Positions 25,986 through 39,889 of a DNA stretch of 64,000 bases are shown one piece after another (the stretch's first letter is position 1; each line of letters begins with the position of its first letter). The stretch is taken from positions 1,922,001 to 1,986,000 of the forward strand of contig NC_068569.1 in assembly GCF_025698545.1 (NCBI RefSeq). Reading direction: 5' to 3'. The DNA is from Gossypium raimondii. Its lineage: Eukaryota; Streptophyta; Magnoliopsida; Malvales; Malvaceae. Below the pieces are notes generated by a model, which was given only the letters and a program-made list of their open reading frames with translations, was not told the origin of the DNA and did not search any database. A program made the position numbers and the translations under genes.

Positions 25986-28014
25986 ATGGACAACTATAAG
26001 GAAGTTGAAGGGAAAAGAGTCCATGATCATCGTTTTGGCAAGAACACTATGAGTACGTTAGCAAGGTGTATATGGGTGCCATGCCCGGTTATCATTGGTG
26101 CTGGACCTTCAGGTCTTGCCGTTGCTGCTTGTCTCAAAGAAAGAGGTATCCCTAGCTTGATCCTTGAAAAGGCTAACTGTATAGCTTCCTTGTGGAAGCT
26201 CAAAACCTATGATCGTCTTCGCCTTCATCTTCCCAAACAATTCTGTGAATTACCCTTCATGCCATTCCCTGCAAATTTCCCAACCTATCCAACCAAAACC
26301 CAGTTTGTGGCTTACTTGGAATTGTACAAGAACAGTTTTGGTTTAGACCCAGTTTTCAACAAAACCGTAGTGAGCGCAGAATTCGACGATCAATGTGGGT
26401 TTTGGCGGATTAAGACATTGGGGCTGAAACAAGAAAAAACCGAGTATGTATCTCAATGGCTCATTGTTGCTACTGGGGAGAATGCTGATGAAGTGGTGCC
26501 GCGAATTGATGGCATGGATGATTTTGGTGGGCCTATACTTCACACAAGCTCGTACAAAAGTGGCCTGTTGTTTCGTGGAAAGGATGTTTTGGTGGTTGGT
26601 TGTGGGAATTCAGGCATGGAGGTTTCTTTGGATCTCTGCAACTCTAATGCTCGCCCATCCCTCGTGGTTAGAGACTCGGTAAGCCTGCTTCTATCCTTTC
26701 CATTTCATACATTATATCAACAACCTAGAATCCAATTGATTTCTTTCCAACTTCTTCAAAAAAAGTGTCTAGTTTTTCGTCTCAAGTTCTTAGGTTTCAT
26801 TTTCGATTAGCAAGGATTCATTTCCTTGAAAAAACGATTAATTCCAAGCCAAAAACTTGCACAAATATTTTTCATAGGGTTTAGCAAGTTTGCGACCATG
26901 TTTATTTGAAGTTTATTTCACCCTTAGGATTCATTTACTTCCAAGTTGGGAAATTAAAGTACATGGGTAAATCTTTTCACTTTCTTGGAATTTGGTTGCA
27001 TGCGCAACAATGGGTGAGCTGCAGCAACTCAAAATTTTATGCCTACACTCCTTTTTTCTTTTTTCTCCTGTACAAAAAGTACTGTTACATCCCAGATTCT
27101 ATATGTACGGATAAGTGAAATGACCCAGAAAAAAAAAACAAAATCATATTTGTGGGTTTGCAGGGGCTTATTTATCATCTGAACTTAATTAAGCAGTACA
27201 ATCCTTTTCTCGCAGGTGCACGTCCTGCCTCAAGAGATGCTAGGCAAATCAACTTTTGGTTTGTCCATGTGGTTACTCAAGTGGTTCCCCGTGCGCCTCG
27301 TGGATCGGTTTTTACTGCTCGTCTCTCGTTTCATGTTGGGAGACACTGAAAAATTCGGCCTCCATCGTCCCGAATTCGGTCCTCTCGAGCTCAAGAACCG
27401 ATCCGGCAAGACACCTGTTTTGGATGTTGGAACACTAGCAAAGATCAAGAGTGGAAACATTAAGGTTCAATACAAATAATAATTTCCTATTACTCCTTCA
27501 AACAACCCTAGCTACACCAATCTTGCATGTTTATTTTACAATGTTGGATTAATCTCTCACTGTGCTATATAACTAGGTCTGTCTGGGTATAAAGCGAATA
27601 ACACACCGTGCTGTGGAGTTTGTAGATGGAAAGAAAGAGAATTTTGATGCCATCATCCTTGCCACCGGCTACAAAAGCAATGTACCACAATGGTTGAAGG
27701 TAATCAACACCATGAGACTGCTTTATAAGGATCATATTTTATGTTAATAGAGTGTTGACTTGAAGGGTTTTTTGTTTTTTTGTTTTTGCACTGATTAGGA
27801 GGCAGATATGTTTTCAGAGGAAGATGGTATGCCTAAGGAGGCATTTCCAAGAGGGTGGAAAGGTGAACGTGGGTTGTACGCAGTAGGGTTCACAAAACGT
27901 GGTTTGCTTGGTGCCTCCTTTGATGCTAAAAAGATAGCTGAAGATATTGAGCGTCAGTGGAAAGCTGAGGCCACAAATTTCATGCCATATATTCATCCCC
28001 TCACCTCTTCATAA
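25986..28014 (+). CDS. YUC2: YUCCA flavin-containing monooxygenase, YUC2-like
   Basis: Four exons: 25986-26678, 27216-27464, 27577-27699 and 27799-28014 (TAA), with GT-AG junctions, encode 426 residues. The ATG at 25986 was chosen because the frame upstream has no ATG and [15 protein letters not shown] fits family N-termini. Motifs are the FAD site GAGPSG (38-43), the FMO-type [11 protein letters not shown] (180-190), the NADPH site GCGNSG (205-210) and ATGY (343-346). YUCCA enzymes convert indole-3-pyruvate to indole-3-acetic acid with NADPH and O2, the rate-limiting step of auxin synthesis. [24 protein letters not shown] and [10 protein letters not shown] resemble YUC2 more than YUC6. Proximity to NYC1 also fits, since I recall YUC2 and NYC1 as adjacent in Arabidopsis. 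No missing catalytic motif is seen. Confidence 0.93.
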
Positions 28015-30382
28015 GCTGATCATAATATGCATCCAAATTCACAAGTTATTTCCCCATTGAACTCGATGTGATTGTTTCATGTACTTTGCGAACTAAATAG
28101 AATTGGGAAGTACGTAGCTAGGAATTTGCAGAAGATTACAGGAAAAATATTTTCCGTGTGAATATAAAAGATGCAGCAGCTTTAGTTTGAATTTTAAACA
28201 TTTTGAATTTCATTTTTCTTTAAGAGTAAATTTCATTGTCCTTAATCACTCGTGATTAACACTAATGTGGTGTTTTCTTGAATATAATGTTTGAAGTAAT
28301 AGTTTTCCATTAAAAGCTTTGAGTGACATTAAATTAGATATTGATAATTCCACATTTATCATAACTTTGGGTACCACATAAATGATTTGTACTAAAGAAC
28401 GAATAGTCAGCTTTTAATGATTATATTCTTGAAAACGTTCAGCTACAAAATGGACCACTATATATATATATAGATATAACAGTTCTTTAGCTGAAAGCAA
28501 TAAGAAATTAAAAGCTAACAAAAAAATTTCAATATATTTAAGATGATGTAAAGGTCCCATGTAGAAAAGAAGTGGAGATTCAGGTGTAAATCTATGAGCT
28601 GATGGATGATTACACACTTTAATTAGTTTTACAGCTAATTAATTAAAATTTAATGTTGTTAATGGTTAGGTTTAGGTATGCAATGAGAAAGTAGGACCAC
28701 GCCCACATTATCTATGCAGCACAGTCCAAGCAATCTCCACCAGACCTTGCTCCCTGTCAAACACTTGGCTGGGGTCTCTGCTGAATTTCAATTCATTTAT
28801 TTATTTTTTTAATATAAGAATAAATAAAAAAATGAAGGGCGGTCGTAGTCATACCTGAAAATCGGAGATGTAAGACAAAGAGGTATGTTTGATTTTTAGT
28901 CTTTTTCAGCTGATCAGAGTGGGGGAGGGTTTGGATATAACCCTAAAATTAAGCGATTAGTATAAAATATTCAAAAACAAAGTATTAACATATAATTTTA
29001 ATCCCACATGAACAAGAATGACACGTGTTAGAAGATGTGATAATTCAAAATGCTTTTTAACAACGGTGTGTGGATATTATGGACATGGTCATAATGTTAG
29101 CATGAAAGTATTATTATTAGGGTTTTAAAATTATAAGATATATGTTGTTGGTAGGTTTTATTCCGACCGAATGGACTTCGATGGCCATTTTGCAAATCGG
29201 CTTTATAAGAATAATACTAATACTAATAATAAAAAAGAACATTGTAACTCAAAGAGCAAAAGAAAAAAGAGAGCATCATCATCAATGGCTTCTGCCTGTA
29301 AAATCCAGCTTAGGACCAGCAACAATGGTCTACTAATTATTACCTGGCCCAAGCAAAATTAAACCCTCTCCATTAATTCCTTGTTAACCCCATTTTTTTC
29401 TCTGCCGACTCTTCTGTGTTTTCCTTTTTTGTTGTTTTATTAATTAATAAGCCCTGGATGGTGCCATTTTTTTTTTTCTAATTCTCTTGCTTTTTTGGCT
29501 GGCTTTCTCCCACTATCATCATCCGCTATTGGTGAAGAGTGAAGACTACAAGGCTTAACTTAGACTGGAATTGGAGAATTTTTTTTCTATTATTGCATCT
29601 AGATAGCTGTTTGGGGTTGGATGATGAAGGCAAGACAGTGAAAGATGGCAGCAGCAGCCGGTTGGGGATGGACCAGAGGGCATGTGATAGCCATGCGGGT
29701 GTACAAGTAGCAGCCGGGTGCGACTCTCCTGCGCCTAAGTTACTTATGGTGCACATGCTGCAGGCCCGTGGATTTGGACCATCTAAAACTAATTACTATA
29801 ATGATGGATTTACTACTTTTATTGCTCGTGGTCCTATAATTTATTATACCAATGGAAAACCGCCTTATTTCTATATTTTCAACCCTATTGGACCATTTTC
29901 CCATTATTATGATTAAATGCACAATCTCAAAGCTGCTGTGCCCTTGACATTTATTTATTTTAATCTTCTTATTGATAAATTCTCATTCACATGTAGTTTG
30001 AAAGGAGGGTTCAAACTTAGATTATGTTGAAGAATATGCCATATATAGCTTCTTAAAGTTTACTTTAGGCATGGAAGCTATATATAGGTGTCCATGTTTG
30101 TTAAATATATGAGACCTTTAATCATACCCTATTAACAAAGCAATCGCAACGAACGATCTAAGGGTAAGAAAAATATGACCAACGATGATTGATTGGTTTA
30201 GGGTTATTCTTTAACAACTTGTCGCTTTGAAATTCCTTCAAACATATAGTCGGAAAAAAAGTTAGGGTTTTGAATTTTGATTTTAGAAAATATTGATCTT
30301 TCATGTCTTTTGCAACAACAACAAAAGAATAGTGTTTTTCAGTACTCTGCTTTTAAAATATGGGTTTATTCATAAAGATTTT
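28015..30382. other. Intergenic with small unassigned ORFs
   Basis: 3' flank of the YUC2-like gene, then spacer. Two small frames are seen: 25 codons starting ATGGCTTCTGCC near 29285, and a longer frame 29539-29916 lacking an early ATG. Neither has a recognisable domain. The stretch 29230-29930 is less AT-rich than its surroundings and could be an unrecognised transcript. A candidate hairpin lies at 30032-30096. Confidence 0.35.
30032..30096. repeat. Imperfect inverted repeat (hairpin)
   Basis: ATATATAGCTTC and GAAGCTATATAT are exact reverse complements (12 bp) around an inner TAAAG/CTTTA stem, with an asymmetric internal loop. It is too short and lopsided to call a microRNA precursor on sequence alone. 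Confidence 0.5.
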
Positions 30383-30880
30383 GGTAAACTACATTCAGTA
30401 TCGCTGAATTATTAGTAAGTTTATGTTTTGATTATTTAACTTCAAAAGAGTTTCAAAATGATTACTAAATTATTAGAAAATTTTCATTGAAGTCACTTTG
30501 TTGTTAAAAAACTGTTATATGGCTTTCTCCATTCTCACCTCCAGTACCTATCGAAAGGGTAACTTCTCCTCTTCTTCAATTTAGTTTTTTTTATTATTAA
30601 TTATCATGAAATAGCTTTGGACATCACCAATTTACAAACTAAAATCTAAACAATTTTCTTCTCTGACACTGACTATTAAATCAACTTGAATATAATATAT
30701 GTTCTTCTACTTGTCAACGGGTACTATTTCACCATACCGATTATCGAATTATCACTTGAAACTTACCTCCCGAAATTTTTAAAAAGAAAACTTAATAGTT
30801 CAATAACTTTAATAAAAATATTTGAAACGATCAAAATGAAAATTTATTGATAGTTTAATAATTTTAGAGGTAAATTACCC
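30383..30880. mobile_element. Inverted-repeat MITE (GGTAAA...TTTACC type)
   Basis: The left end GGTAAACTACATTCAG and the right end AGGTAAATTACCC are inverted and related to the MITE ends at 40.5, 51.3 and 63.4 kb. Subterminal AAATTATTAGAAAATTTTCA-like sequences reappear in reverse orientation near the right end. There is no transposase. Boundaries are approximate. Confidence 0.6.
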
Positions 30881-31369
30881 TAAATGTTTTAACTAATATT
30901 GTAGAATCTAAGTCTTAAACTAATCAAATTGTAGTTTTTCAAAATAACATGCTTACTTATATACTTAAGCGTGTAATATAAAAATTTATCACATGTTAAT
31001 ACGAATTTTGTGATGGACGATTAATGACCACTGTGTTTTTTCTGACATCTAATTGTTAACTCCTTTGATCTGCGATAAGGGGACCACCCACGATCTCTCT
31101 CACTCCACGTGTTATGGGTTTCCTAAAAGTGGAAGGCTGCACTTTCCTTTCTTCATTTTTATCTATTTTACTTTTAAAATTCTCTCCTGGCATGATGATC
31201 TTCCTTTCCTGCTGGGGGGGGGTACCCCATAAAAACCAAACCGGATTTAATATTTGATATGATTTTCAACATAAATACTATAATCATGAAGGGTTCAATG
31301 TTCTTGCTACTTTAATTAGAAAGAGAGCGGAAGTATTGAAATATGTCAGAATCAGTGTGTAATTATTTG

Positions 31370-31504
31370 TCAAGTATCAGTCACTCTTTGTATATGTATT
31401 GATGCTTCGTATCATTTGGCATCCACCCATGTGTAGGCTTTTTTCAAGTATCAGTCACTCTTTGTATATCTATTGATGCTTCTTGTCATTTGGCGTCCGC
31501 CCAT
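31370..31504. repeat. Tandem duplication, 61-bp copies, 74-bp period
   Basis: TCAAGTATCAGTCACTCTTT starts at 31370 and again at 31444. Both copies run to CC(A/G)CCCAT with a few substitutions (for example GGCATCC versus GGCGTCC). Confidence 0.88.
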
Positions 31505-33880
31505 TTCGCCGCCGCCCGCCTCTACTTTTGACTTAAGCTCGGATATGAGGGTGTTGCCTCTTATTTATGGATATCTCAATATTATATATTTGTTTAATTT
31601 TTTAAAAAAATATTTCATATTTGTGGAGAAGAGGACGATTTCATAAGCAAAAGTTTGTTAGTCAAAAGCCAATAAACCTTTTAATGAATCAATATTTTCA
31701 CCGATAGAAATTTTGTCTCTCACGAGTGAGAACTACTCATTAAAATATTTAAAAAAACTAACATACGACATTATGAATAAAGATATTTGCGCAATCTATT
31801 TGAAATAAAAAAGAATTAATATTTCAGAATATTCCATTATTCAAAGGGTCCCCATTTCCCAATTTTAGTTTAGTTTTTCTTTGAAGGTTGGGAATTTACA
31901 ACAGTTTATATTTTTTTCTAATTAAAATAACAATGAATTTTACTAAGTATTAAAGTTGTCCTGGCCGAATTATCTGTTTAAGCTCAAAGGCCCACCCGAA
32001 ATATGGAAATGTTTGGACAAGTAGATAAAACCCAGAAAATGGACTTGGCAAAAATATAATCGCAATTGGACCTTTACTTGAATGAACAATCATTTGAGTT
32101 GAAGAGTCAATTGGATGTATTGGATTATTGGAATAAGACTTCAATTTGATATGTCGAGCTTTCATTACTTGCTCATGATCTTTTGACAATTCCATATCAA
32201 TTGTGGCTTCTGAGCCAACCTTTAGTATGGGAAAAATGTTATCAACCCTTTAAAAAGTTCACTTGAATGAAAAAACGGTTCAAGTTGTCATTTGTTTTGA
32301 TAATTGGATGCGAGTTAAAAAAATTTCAATAGGTAATTATCACTTTGGTTTACCTAATTATTTGTTTTTTTGGTACACTAATAATAAAATGCGAAGTATC
32401 TAACTCTAGTAACGATGAGAACAAAGATGAGGATAACGATGCTGTCAGTTGCATTCTAGGATAGTTTAGTTACTTATGCATTATAATATCATAATTATGA
32501 ATGTATTAATATATTACAAATTCAATTTGTGTTGCAATTGGAAATTGAAAATGCTGCTGTTATGGGTGTTGTTTGGTGTTGTAATAGGTGCTGTCATGGT
32601 GTTGTAATAGCTACTGGTTTGGTGCTGTTTTGGTGCTGTTATAGGTGTCATTTTGTTGCTGCTGTGTGTGCCATTTTGGTGCTATCAATGCAAGTTTGTG
32701 GTGTTAACTTTTATAAGTTTATGTTCGGAACTTCGTTTGTGGTTGTTGGGGTTTATTATTGGTTACTATTATGACTCGTTTTGGGTGTTTTAATTTGGCC
32801 TTATATTATATTAGATGTAATAATGGATTTATATTTCACAACTAATATGTAGTTGTTTTGGTTATTGTAGAATTTTTATGAAATTAATTAAAGTTTTTAA
32901 CTAAATTAAAAAAATTTCGTTTGCACTGTCGGGTCAGACTTGATCAAAACATCAGGTGAATTGTCAAGCCTGGGTATAGAAAATATGTAGAAATCTCTAG
33001 TCTAGGCTTTGCCTAGTTCAAATCTGGTAATAGAGCGAGCCTCACCTGAAACTTAGTTACTGTACCTTTTAATAAAAAACTTGACCTGACTCCGACTCTG
33101 AAATTTAATAGAAAATTGGACATTGATATGATTCGACCTGAATTTTATCTTTTTTATTTGATTATTCATTTCCTTCTTAAGAACAAAGCTTTTAAACTAA
33201 GTGGAGGAATTTTATACTTAACCAATTTTAACATAACAAATTGCTTCAATCAATTGAGTCTAAAAGTTAGAAACACAAATCATGGGCAGTATCTAAAGTC
33301 AGCAAAAGCAAGATAAGTGGGACAAAAAAAAAAAAGTAAAGAGAGAAGGGAAGAAATTTCTTGGTTGTGGCTGTAGGAGATGAAGAAGAAGAGGCGTTTT
33401 AGGTTAAAACTATAAATAGGGTATTTTCTTAAATGTTTCAGAACGGGTCTATGCAAAACTTGATTCCAACTCAACCCTGACTGTTTTTTCCCCAAACTCG
33501 ATTTCAAGAAAAATAAATTGAGTCATAATCCGTCAGTTCCAGGGTTTTTTTTTGCAATCCCTAGCCACTCATCATTTCTTTAAAATTAACTCTGATTCCC
33601 TATAAATCTTACCAGCTCGTTTTTTTTTTTCTTTCACACTGATATTTACAGTTTTACAATTAAATAATAAATTTATTCGATCATCCATTTTACAATTTAA
33701 GATTAATCTTGTCCAAATAAAAAAATAATATTAAAGTAAAATACTCCCAATAAGGACAACTACAAAATTATTGAATATTAAAAGTCGTTATTAGACATCA
33801 TTTTATCATCTACCGGGCATATGGTTATCTTTTCATTGTTTTACTAATTTATATCAAAATACTTTTATGTTTTTTTGCAG

Positions 33881-33963
33881 TTTATGTTCATGATTAATTT
33901 TAGCCTTTCAACAATGTCCAGTCTATGTTCATGATTAATTGTTAGCCTTTCAACAATGTCCGC
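33881..33963. repeat. Two imperfect tandem copies, about 41 bp
   Basis: TATGTTCATGATTAATT followed by AGCCTTTCAACAATGTCC occurs twice in succession, with a two-base insertion (GT) in the second copy. Confidence 0.85.
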
Positions 33964-36900
33964 TCTATGATTTGAACTTATATTTTTCATTAAAAGTACA
34001 ATATATCTTACTATTACATTCAACACATATTAATAAATATACTATCATTAATATTTTCGCCTTAAAATATACGCGTATATATAAGTTTATATTTTTTTGG
34101 TAATGTCCAGAAAGATATTAGTGTATATCAAAATTAAAGTTTTAATTAGCAAATTATTGCACTATGGAAAGGTTCTAAAGGAAACAGCTATGAAAATAGA
34201 AAAGTATACAAAAGAAAACCCCTAGTTCTGGACCTCAATCACCATTTGTAGTTATGTTATGGGTCAAAAGGAAGCCCAGATGATATTCTTACTTAACTAT
34301 GGGTCTCACAGTGGAAATATATGTATATGGATTATGGACAATATTTATATATCTTTTATTTGTGAAAAAAAGTGTTTTTAAAGTGCAGTAAAAACAAAAG
34401 TGTGTTTTTGTATTAAATAATTGCCCTTATATATTAAGTGCTTAAATGTAAAAAAGAATTAAATATTAAAATATTCAGTTTAATCTTATAAAAATAAAAC
34501 AAGTCCTTTTTGTTTCCTCTTTTGTGAGGATTGAAGTGAAGGGCGCCCCATGCTTGGAGGCATAAAATAAGTTAATTTAGTTTATATCCAAAAAATTAAA
34601 CTGTGATAAATAAAATATAACTTTTAAATATCTTTTAAGCAAATCAATACAAAATTATTTGTAAATTTTAATTTAAATGAATAAATAATTTTATATATTA
34701 AAATCACATATTTAAATATAAATAACACTTGACCTAAAAAATCATATGTAAACATAACCTTTCCAAAATTAAATAAACAACATTGTATACTTTAAAATAA
34801 ATTACAAAAAGAAATTAAATTTCTTACAAGAAAGCATTCTAACTAAAAGGTTGGCAAATTAGTTAACTTACAGAGTGACAGTTGAAGAGACAAAAAGGGT
34901 AAGTAGAGGTCTAAATGTGGAGTAGATGTAGACAGTTTAATTTAGAGTTGGATGCAGCCTAGCCTAGTCTAGCCTCAGACTTAGAATCAAGCCTGCTTTA
35001 CATTTCAAGACTAGCTTTGGATTCCTTTAGCAATAGCATCCTCCTTCCAAATTTCAAACTGTTGAACCTTAACCTTATTAGTAGTAGGATCGGTAATTTA
35101 GATTTTGATTAAATTTAAAATATAATTTAAGTATTTATTTATTCATAAATTAATTTATTTAAGAGATATTAAACTTCTTATCATTTGACTCAACAAATAT
35201 CGATAAAATAACTTTTAAATTTGGTAAGGATAAACTTTGAAAACCACAATCAATTCCAAGAATCTAAACATGAAAAAGTAATCATTCACAAATGATTCTA
35301 TTCATAGTGTACTTACTGCCTCTCAACATGCCAACATTCAAAAGAAAGAAAAAAAAGGTTTTGAGTACTATTTCACCTAATTTTGGATTATTCCATGTAC
35401 ACAGAAAGGACCCGATGTAGAGATTAAAACAAACGTAGGATGGGCTTATAGCTAAGGTTAAATGGCTAACACCAATTTGTCCATGGGTCGCAACCGTCAT
35501 CAAAAGCCTAGTTCAAAGCTTTTATCTAAGCATGGATTGCCAGTTCATATGATCAAATTTGTAGTTCCATTCAAGGACGCCCTACGACTAGGACTATAGA
35601 TAGTTCAAATTTGAAAACGAAACCTAATATCAGAGACCATCACATGGTGGCAAATGAGAGATAAAGAGGAGTTAATACATAATGGAGTATTTGTTTGGCT
35701 GAGAGGCACAATAACCCATAACATGCGAGCATTAATGACAAAAACCAGAGTGTTAACCAACCCAATAAAGCAAAGGGCATTGCAACTTGCAAGCCCAGCA
35801 CAACACATATATGCTCACTGCCAAAACCAGACATTCTTTTGATTTATATACAAACTAGGGAAAATTTTCGAGATTTTAAAACACCGTGTGGAGGAGGGTG
35901 GGAAGAGAAAGGGATATGATCCTTCCAATAAGATAATCGTTTTACAAGAACCCAGGTTGCTCATTAATGGCATTTATTTAGGAGAAAGAGAAAGAGAAAA
36001 CAACCCTTCCAATCCAATCCCCCCCTTTCTCCTTTTCATTTATACATGCAACGTAATATAGCTTTCAAAGAGTTAAGGTACAGATTTTGCAATTAAAAAA
36101 AAAAAAAAAGGCACATCCAATAGGCCCCTACATAATGAAAAACCAGATAGCCTGCAGTGCTCACATTCTCTACATTTTGTCTTTTTTTTTAACCATCAAC
36201 ATGTTTTCTTCCTTTCCTCGCCACCCTTTCTGTCTGTTTTTTCAATCTTTTTCAAACTTGAAACCGACATTTCCTTTGCTCATTTAAATTTTAATTATCC
36301 TTATTTTTCTCCTGTGTTTTAGTAGTTGTAGTTAAGGGTTTCTTTTATGTGTTTAGATTAGCTCATAAATACTAATTTCTCCATTCAACTCAACCCCACG
36401 GATAATGCAAAACAAAGATCTCATGGGTGTTTTTAACTTTTAAAATGTGTATTATGGATATAAATAAGCCAAACATCATTATTAATGTGATTGACTTAAT
36501 AGTTGATTGGATCTACTATACTGATCATGTTGTCGGAGGTTCTAAACTAGGGACAAACCACCTATCTTTTTTAGGTTTGAAACCGCAAGCATTATACTAT
36601 AGAAACAAATTGTTTTATTTGTTTCATGTTAGGGTGGTGGTGTTTTTTTTTTGCTTGAATCTTTGTCTTCTGATAATACAAACAAAAATGAATTTGCATC
36701 AAAGAAATTAAATAAAGTAATTTGTTAAGAACACAACACTAGTCAATATAATAGAGAGAGAGAGAGATGTAACCTTATATAACTTTAGTCCTAAAAGTTT
36801 GTCTTTGGCCTTAGAGAATGAGTATTCTAGTGAAAGTACTATTATTGCTATGAATTCTATAACAAAGTTGTTATCTTAAGTGTTAAATGTCGGAAAAGTT

Positions 36901-38960
36901 TGCGTAGAGAATAGAAAGATGAGATAAAGGATTACTTGAGATGAGAAGATAATAGAATCCCAAACCATCTCTTTTCACATTCTCTCTATTAATAGCTAGC
37001 CACGTCACAAAGGATTATATGAAACACTGAGGCCACAAAATTACTCTACTGTAACATTAAATTATTAAAAATAAATAATATCTCTATTTCATATAATCTT
37101 TTCTGGACGACATAGTTTCTAAAAAAAAAATCTTGTACCTTACTAATAATTGTATTGGCTCCTCCATTATCCACAAAAGTCTTCTTTTTACAAACCAATA
37201 ATTTTCAAATCATCGTTTTGAATATTGTCTTCTGGGATGATGCCAACCATAATTTTGGACCATTTATGTATGGTAAATGGTGTTATTTATTTTTTTTTAA
37301 TGAAAATTTATTGGCGTTTTTAAATTAGGTAAGCGATCTTTTTTCTTTTTGTGTAGCCTGTGACAAATAAAGACAATGGTTTCTTAATTATATTCGTATA
37401 ATTAAACGTTTTTCTGATTCAGCAATATATATATTAAATTCAACCCTATAAAAGTTGAGCTATACCTACATGATTCAATAAAATTGGTATTATAAACTCC
37501 ACATGTATTAAACTTTTATTTAATAACCAATTATAAAAATAAAACATTTCTTGAAATTAATCAAATTTATTAGCATTTTAAATAATGATATAAGATGCTT
37601 TAATTTTATGTTGCAATTTTTTCATAAAAAAAATGGGTATATCGTATTTAAACTCAGGGACTTGTCATAGTACAATTTATTTACTTGACGAAGAAATGAG
37701 AGACTTAAAACAAACCTTCTGTATAAGCCATACATGTTTTACCCACTCCTATTAATACACTTTTAGATATAAATATGTGCAGTGTTTGTTTAGATACCAA
37801 CAAGAATTCAAAATTTATCTCTTATTTAATGATTTGCAAGTCAATTGCTTGTACCGAAAATAAATACATAACTAATGAAAAACTAGCTTTATCCTTACTC
37901 AAGGAATCTTTCTTAATACATCGTCTGAGCATATAACATTTTTCATCAATATGCATGTGTTAGTGTTTAAATTTTAGCTCTACTTTCTTAATGAAGATTT
38001 AACTTAGACCTACTGAGCTTTTAAAAAGACAAGAAAATAATCTTTTAAATCAATAACTTTTCACTACATTCCCTTTTCTTTTTTCTTTTTTTGGTGTAAA
38101 ACATATAAAATGGTCAAATAACCCCAAAAGTCCCTGTTTTATCAATAATGGAACAAACAAGTACCTCTACTAAAAAGAAACAATTAAATCTTGCATTTTA
38201 AAATGTAAATAAATTAGTAAAATTGTTAACGGAAACCATTTCGATAAATGATGACATGCCACTCATAATATTGGTACGATAGTTATAAAATATTATTATT
38301 TAAATATGATATACATTAAATTTTCATGTCAAAATTAAATATATATTATGTCAGCACTGTTACTGACATGTCATCTGTTTCCATTACAAATGTTAACAAA
38401 TGATATATTTTAAAAAAAAAAAGAAGAAATTTTGGTAGAATAGAAGGAATTATTGATAATAGGAGTAGTAGTGGGGGGGTACTTTCACCCATATAAAATG
38501 GATTTGAAATCAAAGGATTTTTGCTGCCACAAAATTTTCCATTTCGTTTTCCTTTTTGCCACTGCCCTATCTTTTCAGTAACAGTTCTTCCCCTGCAGTA
38601 ATATGTCAATGGAAAGGCAAACAAACACTAGAACAAACAAACGCAATCTCTGCTTGTTTTGAAGGAAAAAGAATTCCACTTTTGGGATTTCATCGAAATA
38701 ATCAAATTCACTGTTTAAAATTTTAAAGATTACATAAAAAAACAAAACAAAAAAAAAAAGTCATATACATTCATTGATCCATGCTGTAGACAAGACAAAG
38801 CAAAGAACAAAGAAAACCAGCAATGTTTTCAACTTCTCTTTTAATTAACAACGTTAATTCGGAGTTAGAACTCTAAATTCTAATTTAAAAACTACTGGTA
38901 GCGAAATAAACAAAAGCGAAAACGAGCAAAGTTTTCAACTTTCTCTTCGGACTGTGCATT

Positions 38961-39857
38961 TCAAGAGAACAAAGTCTCCCAAATCTCTGTAAAAACCTCA
39001 ACAATTATGCTATGGTGGTGATGAGAGTTCAGTGACAGGAAACACTGTAACAGTTGTTCCAGATCTTTTGTTGCGAATATCTGTCTCTCAACGATCATTT
39101 CCACCATTGATGTCCTGAAATCATTGTAGGGATCGCTAGAACTTTTCACTACGGCGAAGCTGTCTTTGACTTTATCGGTTCCTCCTTCCAGGGGTAAAAC
39201 TCCCATCCCCATGTCGGAGCTTCTACCTCTTCTACGACGAACTTTGCACCTTTTACGGCAATTAGAATGCTGTCGGAGAGACTCGGATGAATCCGACGAG
39301 CGAGTCCTTGAAGAGAAAAGAGTGTCGGTTTCATCTTCACTGCTAAACCACCACCCACCGTAATAAGTATTACTGTTGTAAGCAACAGATGAACTGAAAA
39401 ATGCTGCGGTGGAAGACATATACTTGCTTTTAATATGAACCCTTTTGTTGTTCTTCTTTTTCTTGTTTCTGGGTAAGCTTTTCTTTTTCTCATAGAAACC
39501 AAAGTCCTTACAGTCGGAGAAGAGATTCAAAGGCATCATAGGAGAAGCAGGCGGCGGACACTTTCGGCCGTCGAAATCGGCGGCGGAGACTATATAAGAG
39601 GGATAACGAGCTGACGATTTACGTCTGGGAAGAGATTCTTTAGGAGCATTGATGGCGTCTCTGGGTTTAGAAACGGAAGGGAAGGGTCGAGACTTGGGTG
39701 GTGGCGACGACGAAAATGGCTCGACCAAATGGAAGCTGTTGTGCTTTTCAGGTGAAAAAACAGGTTTCTCAATAACGTCCGACATGTTCCGGGTCCGACA
39801 AGAGGCAAACGAGGATCGAAACATGCGAGAGATTCTTAGCTTGAATCGATTTTCCAT
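38961..39857 (-). CDS. OFP8: Ovate family protein (OFP8-like transcription repressor)
   Basis: A single exon of 298 residues, intronless as is usual for OFPs. The start chosen is ATG at 39855-39857 ([17 protein letters not shown]), matching the basic N-terminus of this clade. An in-frame ATG at 39959 lies beside the apparent TATA box, so it is probably upstream of transcription start. Residues about 239-298 are the OVATE domain: [18 protein letters not shown], then [18 protein letters not shown] and [13 protein letters not shown]. The middle is low-complexity, rich in Ser, Pro, Lys and Arg with likely nuclear signals ([13 protein letters not shown]). OFPs repress transcription in the nucleus with TALE homeodomain partners and affect organ shape and wall formation. 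The OFP8 name rests on clade resemblance and its position near S1P. Confidence 0.85.
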   Translation of the reverse strand: MENRFKLRISRMFRSSFASCRTRNMSDVIEKPVFSPEKHNSFHLVEPFSSSPPPKSRPFPSVSKPRDAINAPKESLPRRKSSARYPSYIVSAADFDGRKCPPPASPMMPLNLFSDCKDFGFYEKKKSLPRNKKKKNNKRVHIKSKYMSSTAAFFSSSVAYNSNTYYGGWWFSSEDETDTLFSSRTRSSDSSESLRQHSNCRKRCKVRRRRGRSSDMGMGVLPLEGGTDKVKDSFAVVKSSSDPYNDFRTSMVEMIVERQIFATKDLEQLLQCFLSLNSHHHHSIIVEVFTEIWETLFS

Positions 39858-39889
39858 ACGGATCAAACGAGAGAGGTTTCTTCTTCTTT

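Larger units (their letters stand above)
30881..38960. other. Long intergenic region, no supported gene
   Basis: Eight kilobases of AT-rich DNA. It contains a 61-bp duplication with 74-bp period (31370/31444), a poly-G run near 31214, a TGTT/GGTGCTG-rich low-complexity stretch at about 32530-32770, an imperfect 41-bp tandem duplication at 33881-33963, and an (AG)n run near 36753. Open frames (for example 32529-32774 and 36427-36711) have no domain and look like chance. Confidence 0.45.

Noticed and set aside
32529-32774. 81-codon Val/Cys/Leu-rich frame
   Set aside because: Low-complexity GGTGCTGTT-like DNA with no domain; probably chance.
32985-33045. Possible tRNA because of TTCAAATC and a nearby stem
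   Set aside because: No acceptor stem, anticodon arm or D arm could be assembled around it. No tRNA was recognised in the window.
35605-35842. Overlapping 62-67-codon frames on both strands
   Set aside because: No motif, mutually overlapping, typical of chance frames.
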